From contig JACKKD010000001.1 in assembly GCA_020637675.1 (NCBI GenBank), forward strand, positions 248,001 through 312,000: DNA of 64,000 nt, read 5' to 3'. Both the position numbers and the translations under genes were made by a program. Origin of the DNA: Paracoccaceae bacterium. Lineage in GTDB: Bacteria > Pseudomonadota > Alphaproteobacteria > Rhodobacterales > Rhodobacteraceae. Under the pieces are notes generated by a model. It saw nothing but the letters and a program-made list of their open reading frames with translations. It did no database searches and was not told where the DNA came from. This document shows, piece by piece, positions 50,829 to 59,017 of this stretch; position 1 is the first letter of the stretch; each line of letters begins with the position of its first letter.

Positions 50829-50990
50829 GTCCGCCGCCGGGGCGTCCTGCGGGCAGGAATCCGCCGAGAACGGTTTCCGGTCGGTAACTTTTCCCCGGGG
50901 AACGATCGCGGATTGTTGCCGGGAAGACTCGCAATCCGGCGGAATGCCGCGCTGCGGCTTGGAGCACCCGGATTTCGGGAGCAGAATCAC

Positions 50991-51019
50991 TTGACGGTGA
51001 CACGGGCCGGTCATATCTG
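50991..51019 (+). promoter_or_regulatory. Sigma-70-type promoter for a small protein gene
   Basis: TTGACG (50991-50996), 17-bp spacer, TATCTG (51014-51019). It points at the 55-aa gene starting at 51112, leaving a leader of about 86 nt with GGAAGGAAG before the ATG. Confidence 0.55.
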
Positions 51020-51111
51020 CGCCGCGCCATAGCCACCGGGACGTGTGAGCGTGGCCTGAGGACAGGTTCTTGTTTGCGGGCGCTAGGCCCCGCATGGGAA
51101 GGAAGATACGG

Positions 51112-51279
51112 ATGGACATGCCGAAGCAGATGGGCTCGGACAACGCGACCGAACTGCGTCAGCCGCAACAGGGCGAGAGCTTCGATCCGCGCCAGAAGCG
51201 CGCGCCGCAGCGCGAGCTTGCCGAAACGCCGGCCGAGCAGATGCGCGCGACGCATTTCAGCGACTGGGCCTCGATCTGA
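51112..51279 (+). CDS. Small hypothetical protein, 55 aa
   Basis: MDMPKQMGSDNATELRQPQQ opens a polar, probably disordered peptide ending in MRATHFSDWASI. Codons are strongly G/C at the third position, GGAAGGAAG precedes the ATG, and a promoter-like sequence lies upstream, so it is likely real. It has no membrane segment, no Cys, and no family I recognise. A start at 51070 would add 14 residues but lacks a ribosome site. Confidence 0.6.
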   Translation: MDMPKQMGSDNATELRQPQQGESFDPRQKRAPQRELAETPAEQMRATHFSDWASI

Positions 51280-51329
51280 GGCTTTTCGCCCGGCGGGGGT
51301 GACGCTAGGCTCCGGGCCCGGAGGCCCGG

Positions 51330-51683
51330 ATGACCGCAACGCCCGTCTCGACCATTCCCAATCTCGGCCCCGCAACCGAGGCCGCCTTTGCCCGCGCCGG
51401 CATCGCGAGCGCCGAGGCCCTGCGCGCGATGGGCGCGGACGCGGCCTACCTGCGCTGGCTGAAGGCGGGACTTCCGCCCCATTTCATCGGCTATTACGCG
51501 CTCGTCATGGGCCTGCAGGGGCGGCCCTGGAACGATTGCCGGGGCGCGGAGAAGACAGCGCTCCGCGCACGCTTCGACGCGCTGAAGGCCGAGGCGCAGG
51601 GGGCGGGGCACCCTTGCGGGCTTCCCGCGGGGATCGAGAAGACCCTGGACGAGATCGGCCTCGTCCCGAGGCGCAGCGCCTGA
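51330..51683 (+). CDS. TfoX C-terminal domain protein
   Basis: 117 residues matching the C-terminal half of TfoX/Sxy regulators: VSTIPNLGPATEAAFARAGIASAEALRAMGADAAYLRWLKAG (in parts), then FIGYYALVMGLQGRPWNDC and a Cys near the end. The N-terminal TfoX domain that promotes competence in gammaproteobacteria is missing, so the activity may differ. Its partner is comEC 31 kb away. ATG 51330 was chosen; the 3' end converges with ndk over a hairpin. Confidence 0.82.
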   Translation: MTATPVSTIPNLGPATEAAFARAGIASAEALRAMGADAAYLRWLKAGLPPHFIGYYALVMGLQGRPWNDCRGAEKTALRARFDALKAEAQGAGHPCGLPAGIEKTLDEIGLVPRRSA

Positions 51684-51698
51684 GCGGCGAAACGCGAA

Positions 51699-51721
51699 CG
51701 GCCGCCCCGGCGGGGCGGCCG
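51699..51721. terminator. Strong hairpin between tfoX-like gene and ndk
   Basis: CGGCCGCCCC-GGC-GGGGCGGCCG (51699-51721): a perfect 10-bp stem with a 3-base loop between convergent genes. No T-run follows on either strand, so it would act as a weak or Rho-assisted bidirectional terminator. Confidence 0.6.
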
Positions 51722-51747
51722 CGCGATGTCAGGGCCGGACGCCGGTG

Positions 51748-52170
51748 TCAGCCGACGAGTTCGAGGCCCGAGAAGAAGTAGGCGATCTCGACCGCCGCCG
51801 TTTCCGGCGCGTCGGACCCGTGGACCGAGTTCTCGCCGACGGAGAGCGCGAATTCCTTGCGGATCGTGCCCGGGGCCGCGTTCGCCGGGTTGGTGGCACC
51901 CATCACCTCGCGGTTCTTCGCGATGGCGCTCTCGCCCTCCAGCACCTGCACGACGACGGGCTCCGAGGCCATGAACTCGCAAAGCTCGCCGTAGAAGGGG
52001 CGCTCCTTGTGGACCTCGTAGAACTTGCCCGCCTGGGCGAGGCTCAGGTGGATGCGCTTCTGCGCGATGATGCGCAGGCCCGCTTCCTCGAACTTGGCGT
52101 TGATCTTGCCGGTGAGGTTGCGGCGGGTCGCGTCGGGCTTGATGATGGAAAGCGTGCGTTCGATCGCCAT
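51748..52170 (-). CDS. ndk: Nucleoside diphosphate kinase
   Basis: Transfers phosphate between nucleoside di- and triphosphates. 140 residues, the normal length: MAIERTLSIIKPDAT start, the phosphohistidine His117 in VGENSVHGSDAPETAAVEI (residues 111-129), and NREVMGATNPANAAPGTIR before it. ATG 52170. It converges with the TfoX-C gene and diverges from the ABC-F gene across 212 bp containing a GC-rich repeat. Confidence 0.97.
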   Translation of the reverse strand: MAIERTLSIIKPDATRRNLTGKINAKFEEAGLRIIAQKRIHLSLAQAGKFYEVHKERPFYGELCEFMASEPVVVQVLEGESAIAKNREVMGATNPANAAPGTIRKEFALSVGENSVHGSDAPETAAVEIAYFFSGLELVG

Positions 52171-52273
52171 GTCGGGTGCCTTTGCTGCGGGCCGGGACGC
52201 GCGGGGCCCGGCGGGATTTCGGATCGCGCGCCTGCTAGCACGGGGCGCGGGGATTGAAAAGGTGGCGCGGGCG

Positions 52274-52326
52274 GAGGGCCCGGGGCGCGCTGCCCCGGAC
52301 CCCGGAGTATTTGAGCCACAATGAAG
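52274..52326 (+). repeat. Rhodobacteraceae-type GC hairpin repeat
   Basis: CCGGGGC-GCGCT-GCCCCGG (52280-52298) followed by ACCCCGGAGTATTTGAGCC and ACAATGAAG ending at 52326. I know this form, a GC-rich palindrome then GTATTTG...ATGAAG, as a recurrent intergenic element in Rhodobacteraceae chromosomes. It may end or attenuate transcripts; its origin is unknown to me. Confidence 0.6.
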
Positions 52327-52382
52327 TCGGGCCGGTGAGGCCGGCGCTTCCGCCCGGCGCTATGCTCTGCTATCCGCCCCCC

Positions 52383-54227
52383 ATGCTTCGGATCGCCGAC
52401 ATCACCTACGCCGTCGAGGGACGCCCGCTGTTCGAGGGCGCCTCGGCCACCATTCCCGACGGCCACAAGGTCGGCCTCGTCGGCAGGAACGGCGCCGGCA
52501 AGACCACGCTCTTCCGGCTGATCCGGGGCGAACTCGCACTCGAATCGGGCGCGATCTCGCTGCCGTCGCGCGCCAGGATCGGCGGCGTCGCGCAGGAGGT
52601 GCCGTCCTCCGGCACCAGCCTCATCGACACAGTGCTCGCCGCCGACGAGGAGCGCGCGAGCCTTCTGGCCGAGGCCGAGCGGGCGACCGATGCCCACCGG
52701 ATCGCCGAGATCCAGCACCGGCTTTCCGACATCGACGCCTGGTCGGCCGAGGGCCGCGCCTCGGCGATCCTGAAGGGCCTCGGCTTCGACGCTGAGGCGC
52801 AGAAGCGGCCGTGCTCGGATTTTTCCGGTGGCTGGCGGATGCGGGTCGCGCTGGCGGGCATCCTCTTCGCGCGGCCCGACCTCCTTCTCCTCGACGAGCC
52901 GACGAACTACCTCGACCTCGAAGGTTCGCTCTGGCTCGAAAGCTACCTCGCGAAATATCCCCGCACGGTCATCATCATCAGCCATGACCGGGGCCTCCTG
53001 AACCGGGCGGTGGGGGCGATCCTGCACCTCGACAACCGCAAGCTGACGCTCTGGGCCGGCGGCTACGACCAGTTCGCGCGCCAGATGGCCGAACGGCGGG
53101 CGGTGCAGGCGGCGGAAGCGCGGAAGGTGGAGGCGCGGCGGGCGCATCTGCAGAGCTTCGTCGACCGCTTCCGCTACAAGGCCTCGAAGGCGGTGCAGGC
53201 GCAGAGCCGGATCAAGATGCTGGAACGGCTGACCCCGATCACCGCGCCCGAGGATGCCGCAAAGGTGGTCTTCGGCTTTCCCGCCCCCGAGGAACTGTCG
53301 CCGCCCATCGTCACCATGGAGGGCGCGGCCGTCGGCTACGGCGGTCCGCCCGTCCTCAGGCGGCTGAGCCTCAGGATCGACCAGGACGACCGGATCGCGC
53401 TTCTGGGGCGCAACGGCGAAGGGAAATCGACGCTCGCGAAGCTTCTTGCGGGAAAGCTCCAGGCCGAGGCCGGCACGGTCACGCGCGCCTCGAAGCTCCG
53501 CATCGGCTATTTCGCCCAGCACCAGGTGGACGAGTTGCACCTCGACGAGACGCCCCTGCAGCATGTCGGACGCCTCCGGCCCGCCGAGGGCCAGGCGAGG
53601 CTCCGCGCGAGGCTCGCCGGCTTCGGGCTCGGCGCCGATCAGGCCGAAACCGTCGTGGCGAAACTCTCGGGCGGGCAGAAGGCGCGGCTCTCGCTGCTCA
53701 TCGCGACCATAGACGCGCCGCACCTTCTCATCCTCGACGAGCCGACGAACCACCTCGACATCGAGAGCCGCGAGGCGCTGGTGGAGGCGCTGACCGAGTA
53801 TCCCGGCGCGGTGATCCTGGTGTCCCACGACATGCACCTTCTCGGTCTCGTGGCCGACCGGCTCTGGCTCGTGAAGGGCGGCACGGTCACGCCCTACACG
53901 GGCGACCTCGAACAATACCGGCGGGAACTTCTGGCGGGCGAGGAGGCGGAGAAGCCCGCAGAAAGAACGAAGGAGCGGCCCGCCCGCCCTTCGCGCGACG
54001 CCCTCCTCGCGCTGCGCGCCGAGGTCAGGAAGTGCGAGGAGAGGCTCGCCAAACTCAACGAGATGCGCGGCAAACTTGACGCGAGGCTGGCCGATCCGGC
54101 AGTCTACGCCAAGCCCGACGAAGCCGTCGTCTGGCAGAAGAAGCATGCCGAGGTGGTCGAGGCGCAGGCCCGCGCCGAGGCGCTCTGGCTGGAAGCGGCC
54201 GAACGGCTGGAGGCGGCGGAGGGCTAG
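52383..54227 (+). CDS. ABC-F family ATPase (ribosome-associated type)
   Basis: 614 residues with two ABC domains and no membrane helices: Walker A GRNGAGKTT (about residue 35) and GRNGEGKST (about 342), signatures SGGWRMRVALA and SGGQKARLSL, Walker B LLLLDEPTNYLDL and LLILDEPTNHLDI, and a C-terminal coiled coil (residues about 555-614, EEAEKPAERTKERPARPSRD then a helix). The linker between the ABCs carries KASKAVQAQSRIKML. This is the ABC-F layout (Uup/YheS-like) that acts on ribosomes. ATG 52383 begins MLRIADITYAVEGRPLFE. marC follows with a 1-nt overlap. Confidence 0.93.
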   Translation: MLRIADITYAVEGRPLFEGASATIPDGHKVGLVGRNGAGKTTLFRLIRGELALESGAISLPSRARIGGVAQEVPSSGTSLIDTVLAADEERASLLAEAERATDAHRIAEIQHRLSDIDAWSAEGRASAILKGLGFDAEAQKRPCSDFSGGWRMRVALAGILFARPDLLLLDEPTNYLDLEGSLWLESYLAKYPRTVIIISHDRGLLNRAVGAILHLDNRKLTLWAGGYDQFARQMAERRAVQAAEARKVEARRAHLQSFVDRFRYKASKAVQAQSRIKMLERLTPITAPEDAAKVVFGFPAPEELSPPIVTMEGAAVGYGGPPVLRRLSLRIDQDDRIALLGRNGEGKSTLAKLLAGKLQAEAGTVTRASKLRIGYFAQHQVDELHLDETPLQHVGRLRPAEGQARLRARLAGFGLGADQAETVVAKLSGGQKARLSLLIATIDAPHLLILDEPTNHLDIESREALVEALTEYPGAVILVSHDMHLLGLVADRLWLVKGGTVTPYTGDLEQYRRELLAGEEAEKPAERTKERPARPSRDALLALRAEVRKCEERLAKLNEMRGKLDARLADPAVYAKPDEAVVWQKKHAEVVEAQARAEALWLEAAERLEAAEG

Positions 54228-54844
54228 TGGAGCCGGGATTCTACCTTACCGCCTTCGTCACGCTCTTCGTGATCATCGATCCGATCGCGCTGGCGCCGCT
54301 CTTCGTGGCGCTGACGCAGGGCATGGACGCCGCGCAGCGCCGCACCGTCGCGCTCCGCGCCTGTCTGATCGCCGCGGCGCTCATGACGCTCTTCGGGCTC
54401 CTCGGCGACCGGCTCCTGGCGACGATCGGCATCTCCATGCCCGCCTTCCGCATCTCCGGCGGCATCCTTCTCTTCGTCACGGCCCTCGACATGCTCTTCG
54501 AACGCCGCACCCAGCGGCGCGAGGGGCAGCACGCCGACCCGCACCACGACCCGTCCGTCTTTCCGCTGGCCACACCGCTCATCGCCGGGCCGGGGGCCTT
54601 CACGACGATGATCCTTCTCGTCAACAACACGCCCGCCACGGGGCTTGCCCATACGCTGGCGATCCACGCCGTCATGCTCGCGGTCGTCGTGCTCGCCTTC
54701 CTGATGTTCCTCGCGGCGCCGGTGATCGAGCGGGCGCTGGGCCGGACGGGGATCATCGTCATCACACGGTTGCTGGGCATGCTCCTCGCCGCGCTCTCGG
54801 TCCAGTTCGTCCTTGACGGCATCCGCGGCACCGGCCTCATCTGA
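54227..54844 (+). CDS. MarC-family membrane protein
   Basis: 205 residues with six hydrophobic segments, starting with EPGFYLTAFVTLFVIIDPIALAPLFVAL (seen in parts), the family N-terminus with its DPxG/A motif, and ending in FVLDGIRGTGLI. MarC proteins are inner-membrane proteins of uncertain role; early multidrug claims were not upheld. The GTG start overlaps the ABC-F stop by 1 nt (TAGTG), so the two are likely coupled. The central AATPLIAGPGAFTTM-like region (PLIAGPGAFTTMILLVNN) is typical. Confidence 0.9.
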   Translation: MEPGFYLTAFVTLFVIIDPIALAPLFVALTQGMDAAQRRTVALRACLIAAALMTLFGLLGDRLLATIGISMPAFRISGGILLFVTALDMLFERRTQRREGQHADPHHDPSVFPLATPLIAGPGAFTTMILLVNNTPATGLAHTLAIHAVMLAVVVLAFLMFLAAPVIERALGRTGIIVITRLLGMLLAALSVQFVLDGIRGTGLI

Positions 54845-54847
54845 CGC

Positions 54848-55423
54848 ATGGACGCCAACGACCTGCCGCGCCTCGTCTATCTCGTGCTGCTGCTCGCGGT
54901 CGTGGGCGGGTACTTCATCGTCGAAAGCCGCGGGCGGATCGGAAAGCGGGCACAGCAGGCGGCGATCTGGGGGCTGATCTTCCTTGGCGCGGTGGCGATC
55001 TCGGGCCTCTGGAACGATGTGCGCCGGGCGGCGCTGCCAACCGAGGCGGTGGTCCGGGGCGACACGCTCGAAGTGCCGGTGGCCGAGGACGGGCACTACT
55101 ACCTCACCGCCGAGGTGAACGGCGCCAAGGTGCTTTTCGTCGTCGATACAGGCGCTTCCGGGATCGTCCTCACCCAGCGCGACGCAAGTCGCGCGGGGCT
55201 CCGGCCGGAGGGGCTGGCCTATGTCGGCACCGCGATGACGGCAAACGGGCGCGTCCCCATCGCCCCCGTGACACTCGACCGCTTCACGCTCGGCGGGGCG
55301 GAGGAGACGGACCTCCCGGCGCTCGTCAACGGTGGCGAGCTTGACACCTCTCTCCTCGGCATGAGCTGGCTCGGCCGCCACGAGGTGACCTTCGCCCGCG
55401 ACCGGCTGATCATCCGGCGCTAG
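54848..55423 (+). CDS. Membrane-anchored clan AA aspartic protease (TIGR02281)
   Basis: 191 residues: two N-terminal membrane helices (about 6-23 and 38-55), then a retropepsin-like domain with VVDTGASGIVLTQRD (catalytic Asp100 in DTGAS) and the second half LLGMSWLGRHEVTFARDRLIIRR. Single-lobed, so it must dimerise to act, as in retroviral proteases. This membrane form is common in Rhodobacteraceae and of unknown substrate. It lies 3 bp after marC and its 3' end overlaps the convergent ACT gene by 14 bp. Confidence 0.88.
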   Translation: MDANDLPRLVYLVLLLAVVGGYFIVESRGRIGKRAQQAAIWGLIFLGAVAISGLWNDVRRAALPTEAVVRGDTLEVPVAEDGHYYLTAEVNGAKVLFVVDTGASGIVLTQRDASRAGLRPEGLAYVGTAMTANGRVPIAPVTLDRFTLGGAEETDLPALVNGGELDTSLLGMSWLGRHEVTFARDRLIIRR

Positions 55424-55823
55424 CGATCCCGGCCTGCAGGGCCATCAGCACCGCCACCGCCTCGTCGGCCATCGCCGAGGGCACATAGACGTGGTCGTGG
55501 TGATGGCCCGCGACCATGTTGCAGGGGATGCCCGCCCCGGCCAGCGCGCCGGCCACCGCCGCCGTGAGCCCCACGCCGTCGAGCGCGGAGTGCACCGTCA
55601 GCGTGATGCAGCGCATCGGCTGGTCGGCCCCAAGCCCCTCCCGCCGCGCGACGGCAACGGGCAGGATCGCCGAAAGCCCCTCCTCTTCGCGGCAGGTGGC
55701 CACGGCCAGCGCTGCGAGCCGGCCGGTGCGCGCTTCGTCGAGGGTGGCGAAGACGAAGTCGCCCGGTTGGATCACGGGCGCCATGCCCCCGATCATCTCG
55801 TCGGCCGTCCGCGCGACCGTCAT
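55410..55823 (-). CDS. ACT domain protein
   Basis: 137 residues of the ACT-like family found beside amino acid metabolism genes: PVIQPGDFVFATLDEA, CITLTVHSALDGVGLTAAVAGALAGAGIPCNMVAGHHHDHVYVP (two ACT-type strands with a ligand-binding loop) and MALQAGIASAG. The conserved HHHDHVYVP segment is striking and may bind metal, though the family has no proven role. ATG 55823 (MTVARTADEM) overlaps the holC stop as ATGA. It converges with the aspartic protease gene. Confidence 0.82.
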   Translation of the reverse strand: MTVARTADEMIGGMAPVIQPGDFVFATLDEARTGRLAALAVATCREEEGLSAILPVAVARREGLGADQPMRCITLTVHSALDGVGLTAAVAGALAGAGIPCNMVAGHHHDHVYVPSAMADEAVAVLMALQAGIASAG

Positions 55824-56296
55824 CCCGCCGCCCCGCCGCCGCTTTCCGCCTTCTTCTGCCAGCGCCCGCTCTCCTCGCTCCAGTACTGTGCCGGCACCCC
55901 GGCGGCGGTGAGCGACTTCCACTGGCCGCGGGCGTGATCGACCGCCGCGGGGTCATTGCCGTCGAAGAGCACGCAGACGCGGGTCAACGCCAGGCCCTCC
56001 TCGGGCGAGACCTCCGCCCCGTCCAAGGCCATCAGGCACTGGGCGCCGTTCGGCGCCTCGCGCCCGGCGGTCAGGAGGATCGGTTGCAGCGCGTCGTGCG
56101 GCCCGCCGGAAAGCCCGTGCGGCAGGAAGCTCTCCTCGCCCGCGGTCCAGAGCCGCTGGTCGAGCCAGTCGAGCCGCCCCGCATCCGTTCCCCGGACGAC
56201 CACATGCCAGCCCGACTCGAGGCTCCGCGCCAGGAGCATCGGCAGCGCCGCCTCCAGCGGCGAGCGGGTCAGGTGATAGAACATCGCCTGCCCCAT
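55820..56296 (-). CDS. holC: DNA polymerase III chi subunit
   Basis: 158 residues: MGQAMFYHLTRSPLEAALPML opens the chi fold, with WTAGEESFLPHGLSG and RVCVLFDGNDPAAVDHARGQW, then a short C-terminal tail. Chi links the clamp loader to SSB. ATG 56296 overlaps the pepA stop by 1 nt (TGATG), and the pair pepA-holC is conserved in proteobacteria, which supports the call. Its stop overlaps the ACT gene by 4 nt. Confidence 0.93.
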   Translation of the reverse strand: MGQAMFYHLTRSPLEAALPMLLARSLESGWHVVVRGTDAGRLDWLDQRLWTAGEESFLPHGLSGGPHDALQPILLTAGREAPNGAQCLMALDGAEVSPEEGLALTRVCVLFDGNDPAAVDHARGQWKSLTAAGVPAQYWSEESGRWQKKAESGGGAAG

Positions 56297-57765
56297 CAGC
56301 CCTCCAGCATGTCGCGCACCAGCCGGTCGAGCGTCATCACCCCCCAGCCGGTCGCCCCCTTCGGGGCCAGCGTCGTGTCCTTCGACTGCAGCGTCACGCC
56401 GGCGATATCGATGTGGCACCAGGGCGTCTCGTCCTTGACGAAGCGTCTGAGGAACTGCGCCGCGGTGATCGAGCCGCCAGGCCTTCCGCCGGTGTTCTTC
56501 ATGTCGGCCAGGCGCGACTTGATCAACTCGTCATAGGCCGGCCCCATCGGCATCCGCCAGGCGCCCTCGCTCTCCGCCCCGGCCGCCTTCAGGACCGCGG
56601 CGGCGAGCGTGTCGTCGTTGGAAAAGACGCCCGCGTGCTCGTGGCCGAGCGCGATGACGATGGCGCCGGTCAGCGTGGCGAGGTCGATCATGCCCTTCGG
56701 GCCGAAGCGGTCCTGCGCGTACCAGAGCACGTCGGCCAGCACCAGCCGTCCCTCGGCGTCGGTGTTGATGATCTCGATGGTGTCGCCCTTCATCGAGGCG
56801 ACGATGTCGCCCGGCCGCTGCGCGCGGCCGTCCGGCATGTTCTCTACGAGGCCGACGAGGCCGACGACATTCGCCTTCGCCTTGCGCAGGGCCAGCGTCC
56901 GCATCAGTCCGGCGACGACTCCGGCACCGCCCATGTCCATCGTCATCTCCTCCATCCCGGCCGCGGGCTTGATAGAGATGCCCCCGGTATCGAAGCAGAC
57001 GCCCTTGCCGACGAAGGCGAAGGGCGCCTCGCCCTTCTTGCCGCCCGGCCATTCCATCACCACGACCTTCGACGGGCTCTCGGAGCCCTGCCCGACGCCC
57101 AGAAGCGCCCGCATCCCGAGTTTTTCGAGGTCGGCCTCCTCCAGCACCTCGACCTTGAGACCGAGCGTCCGCATCTCGACCAGACGCGCCGCGAACTCGC
57201 TCGTGGTCAGCACGTTCGCGGGCTCGTTCACGAGGTCGCGGGTGAAGCAGACGCCTTCGGCAACGGCGCCACACGATGCAAAGGCGGCCCGTGCGGCCTC
57301 TGGGTCGTCCACCATGATCGTGACCGGACCCTTGGGCTTCGCCTCGCCGGTCAGGTAGCGGCGGAAGTCGTAGGCCCTCAGCGCGAGGCCGAAGGCGATG
57401 TCCGCAGGGCGCCGCTGACCCTGCGCCAGCACCATGGCACCGGCCTCGCCCAGCGCGCGGCCGATGGCTGCACCGGCCTTGCGGGCCTCGGTGGCACTCG
57501 CCCTTGCGGGCAGCTTCACCAGTTGCAGCGCCTCGGCGGCGAGCCCGGCGGGAAAGGCAAGGTCCATCGCCTCGCCGGGCTTCAGTTTCTCCCAGGCCTT
57601 GGCGGCGAGCGCGCGGGCGATCGCCCCCTTCGCCACACGGTCCAGCCGCCTGGCCGCGGCACCCAGCCTTCCGTCGGGCGTCAGGACGAGGACGAGCCGG
57701 CCTTCGGCGGCGGCGAGGGCTGCGGGCGCGATCGGGGCGAAATCGGGGGTCACGGGCAGGGTCAT
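56296..57765 (-). CDS. pepA: Cytosol (leucyl) aminopeptidase
   Basis: Manganese/zinc aminopeptidase of family M17 that trims N-terminal residues and in some bacteria also binds DNA for XerCD recombination. 489 residues: C-terminal catalytic domain with GKGVCFDTGGISIKPA (about 249-264), MDMGGAGVVAGLM, the signature NTDAEGRLVLADVLWYA (about 332-348) and PMGPAYDELIKSRLADMKN. ATG 57765. holC overlaps its end; lptF is divergent across 120 bp. Confidence 0.95.
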   Translation of the reverse strand: MTLPVTPDFAPIAPAALAAAEGRLVLVLTPDGRLGAAARRLDRVAKGAIARALAAKAWEKLKPGEAMDLAFPAGLAAEALQLVKLPARASATEARKAGAAIGRALGEAGAMVLAQGQRRPADIAFGLALRAYDFRRYLTGEAKPKGPVTIMVDDPEAARAAFASCGAVAEGVCFTRDLVNEPANVLTTSEFAARLVEMRTLGLKVEVLEEADLEKLGMRALLGVGQGSESPSKVVVMEWPGGKKGEAPFAFVGKGVCFDTGGISIKPAAGMEEMTMDMGGAGVVAGLMRTLALRKAKANVVGLVGLVENMPDGRAQRPGDIVASMKGDTIEIINTDAEGRLVLADVLWYAQDRFGPKGMIDLATLTGAIVIALGHEHAGVFSNDDTLAAAVLKAAGAESEGAWRMPMGPAYDELIKSRLADMKNTGGRPGGSITAAQFLRRFVKDETPWCHIDIAGVTLQSKDTTLAPKGATGWGVMTLDRLVRDMLEG

Positions 57766-57886
57766 GTCATACTCCGGCAGAATTCGGCCCCGACCCTATC
57801 CGCGCCCTCCGCCCTTGGCCAGATATGAGTTTTCCCGCCCCGAGCTTTGGTCTAGGGATGGGGCGAGGCAGACCGACGAGGAAGCA

Positions 57887-59017
57887 GTGTCGAAATTCGA
57901 CAGATACATGCTGTCGCAGCTGATGATGCTCTTCGGCTTCTTCGCGCTCGTCCTGGTGTCCGTCTACTGGATCAACCGCGCGGTCTCGCTCTTCGACCAG
58001 CTCATCTCCGACGGGCAGTCGGCCTGGGTGTTCCTGGAATTCACCGCGCTCACCCTTCCGAACGTGATCCGTCTCGTCCTGCCGGTGGCGGCCTTCGTGG
58101 CCTCGGTCTATGTCACCAACCGGCTCGCGTCGGAAAGCGAACTCGTGGTGATGATGGCCACGGGCTTCTCGCCCTTCCGGCTGGCGCGCCCCGTCGTCTA
58201 CTTCGGCCTCGTGGTCACCCTCATGGTGGCGATCCTCGCCCATGTGCTCGTGCCGGCGAGCAGAACGAAGCTCGCCGAGCGGCGGGGCGAGATCGCCGAG
58301 AACGTCGCGTCGCGATTCCTCACCGAAGGGACGTTCCTGCACCCCGCCAGCGGGATCACCTTCTACATCCGCGCGATCAGCCCGCAGGGCGAGCTCGAGG
58401 ACATCTTCCTGACCGATGCGCGCACGCCCGGCCGGCGGACGACATATACCGCCGAGCGGGCGCTTCTGGTGAAGAGCGACACCGGCCCGAAGCTCGTGAT
58501 GTTCGAGGGGATGGCGCAGACCCTCGCCACGGCGACGGCGGCGCTGTCGGTCACACGCTTTGCCGACTTCTCCTATGACCTCGGCGCGCTCATCGGCGGC
58601 GCGGCCGGCCGCCTTCCATCGGTCGAGGAACTGCCGACGCCCGTTCTCCTTGCGGCCTCGGCGGACAGCGCGGCGGCCTACGGGACGACGGAGGCGGCGA
58701 TGCTGCTCGAAGGCCATGAACGCATCGCCCGGCCCTTCCTTGCGCTCGTCTCGGCGCTCATCGGCTTTGCGACGCTGCTCACCGGCGGCTTCAGCCGCTT
58801 CGGCCTCTGGCGACAGATCGCGCTCTCGGTCGTCCTCCTCGTCTTCGTGCAGTTCCTCGCCAACGGCGCGACGAGCCTCGTCGCCCGCTCCTCCGCCGCC
58901 TGGCCCGCGATCTACCTGCCGGTCGTGGCCGGGCTCGCGATCGCGGCGGGCGCTCTCGCGCTCGCGGGCCGGGCGCGGCGGGTGCACCACGGCCTCGTCG
59001 CGGCGGTGGCCTCATGA
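57887..59017 (+). CDS. lptF: LPS export permease LptF
   Basis: One of two inner-membrane permeases of the LptB2FG transporter that extracts lipopolysaccharide. 376 residues from GTG 57887 (GAGGAA 4 nt upstream): six hydrophobic segments, first FDRYMLSQLMMLFGFFALVLVSVYW, then a large periplasmic jellyroll loop (about 130-280, TFLHPASGITFYIRAISPQGE) and three C-terminal helices (PFLALVSALIGFATLL). It overlaps lptG by 4 nt. ATG 57908 is a possible shorter start but cuts the first helix. Confidence 0.93.
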   Translation: MSKFDRYMLSQLMMLFGFFALVLVSVYWINRAVSLFDQLISDGQSAWVFLEFTALTLPNVIRLVLPVAAFVASVYVTNRLASESELVVMMATGFSPFRLARPVVYFGLVVTLMVAILAHVLVPASRTKLAERRGEIAENVASRFLTEGTFLHPASGITFYIRAISPQGELEDIFLTDARTPGRRTTYTAERALLVKSDTGPKLVMFEGMAQTLATATAALSVTRFADFSYDLGALIGGAAGRLPSVEELPTPVLLAASADSAAAYGTTEAAMLLEGHERIARPFLALVSALIGFATLLTGGFSRFGLWRQIALSVVLLVFVQFLANGATSLVARSSAAWPAIYLPVVAGLAIAAGALALAGRARRVHHGLVAAVAS

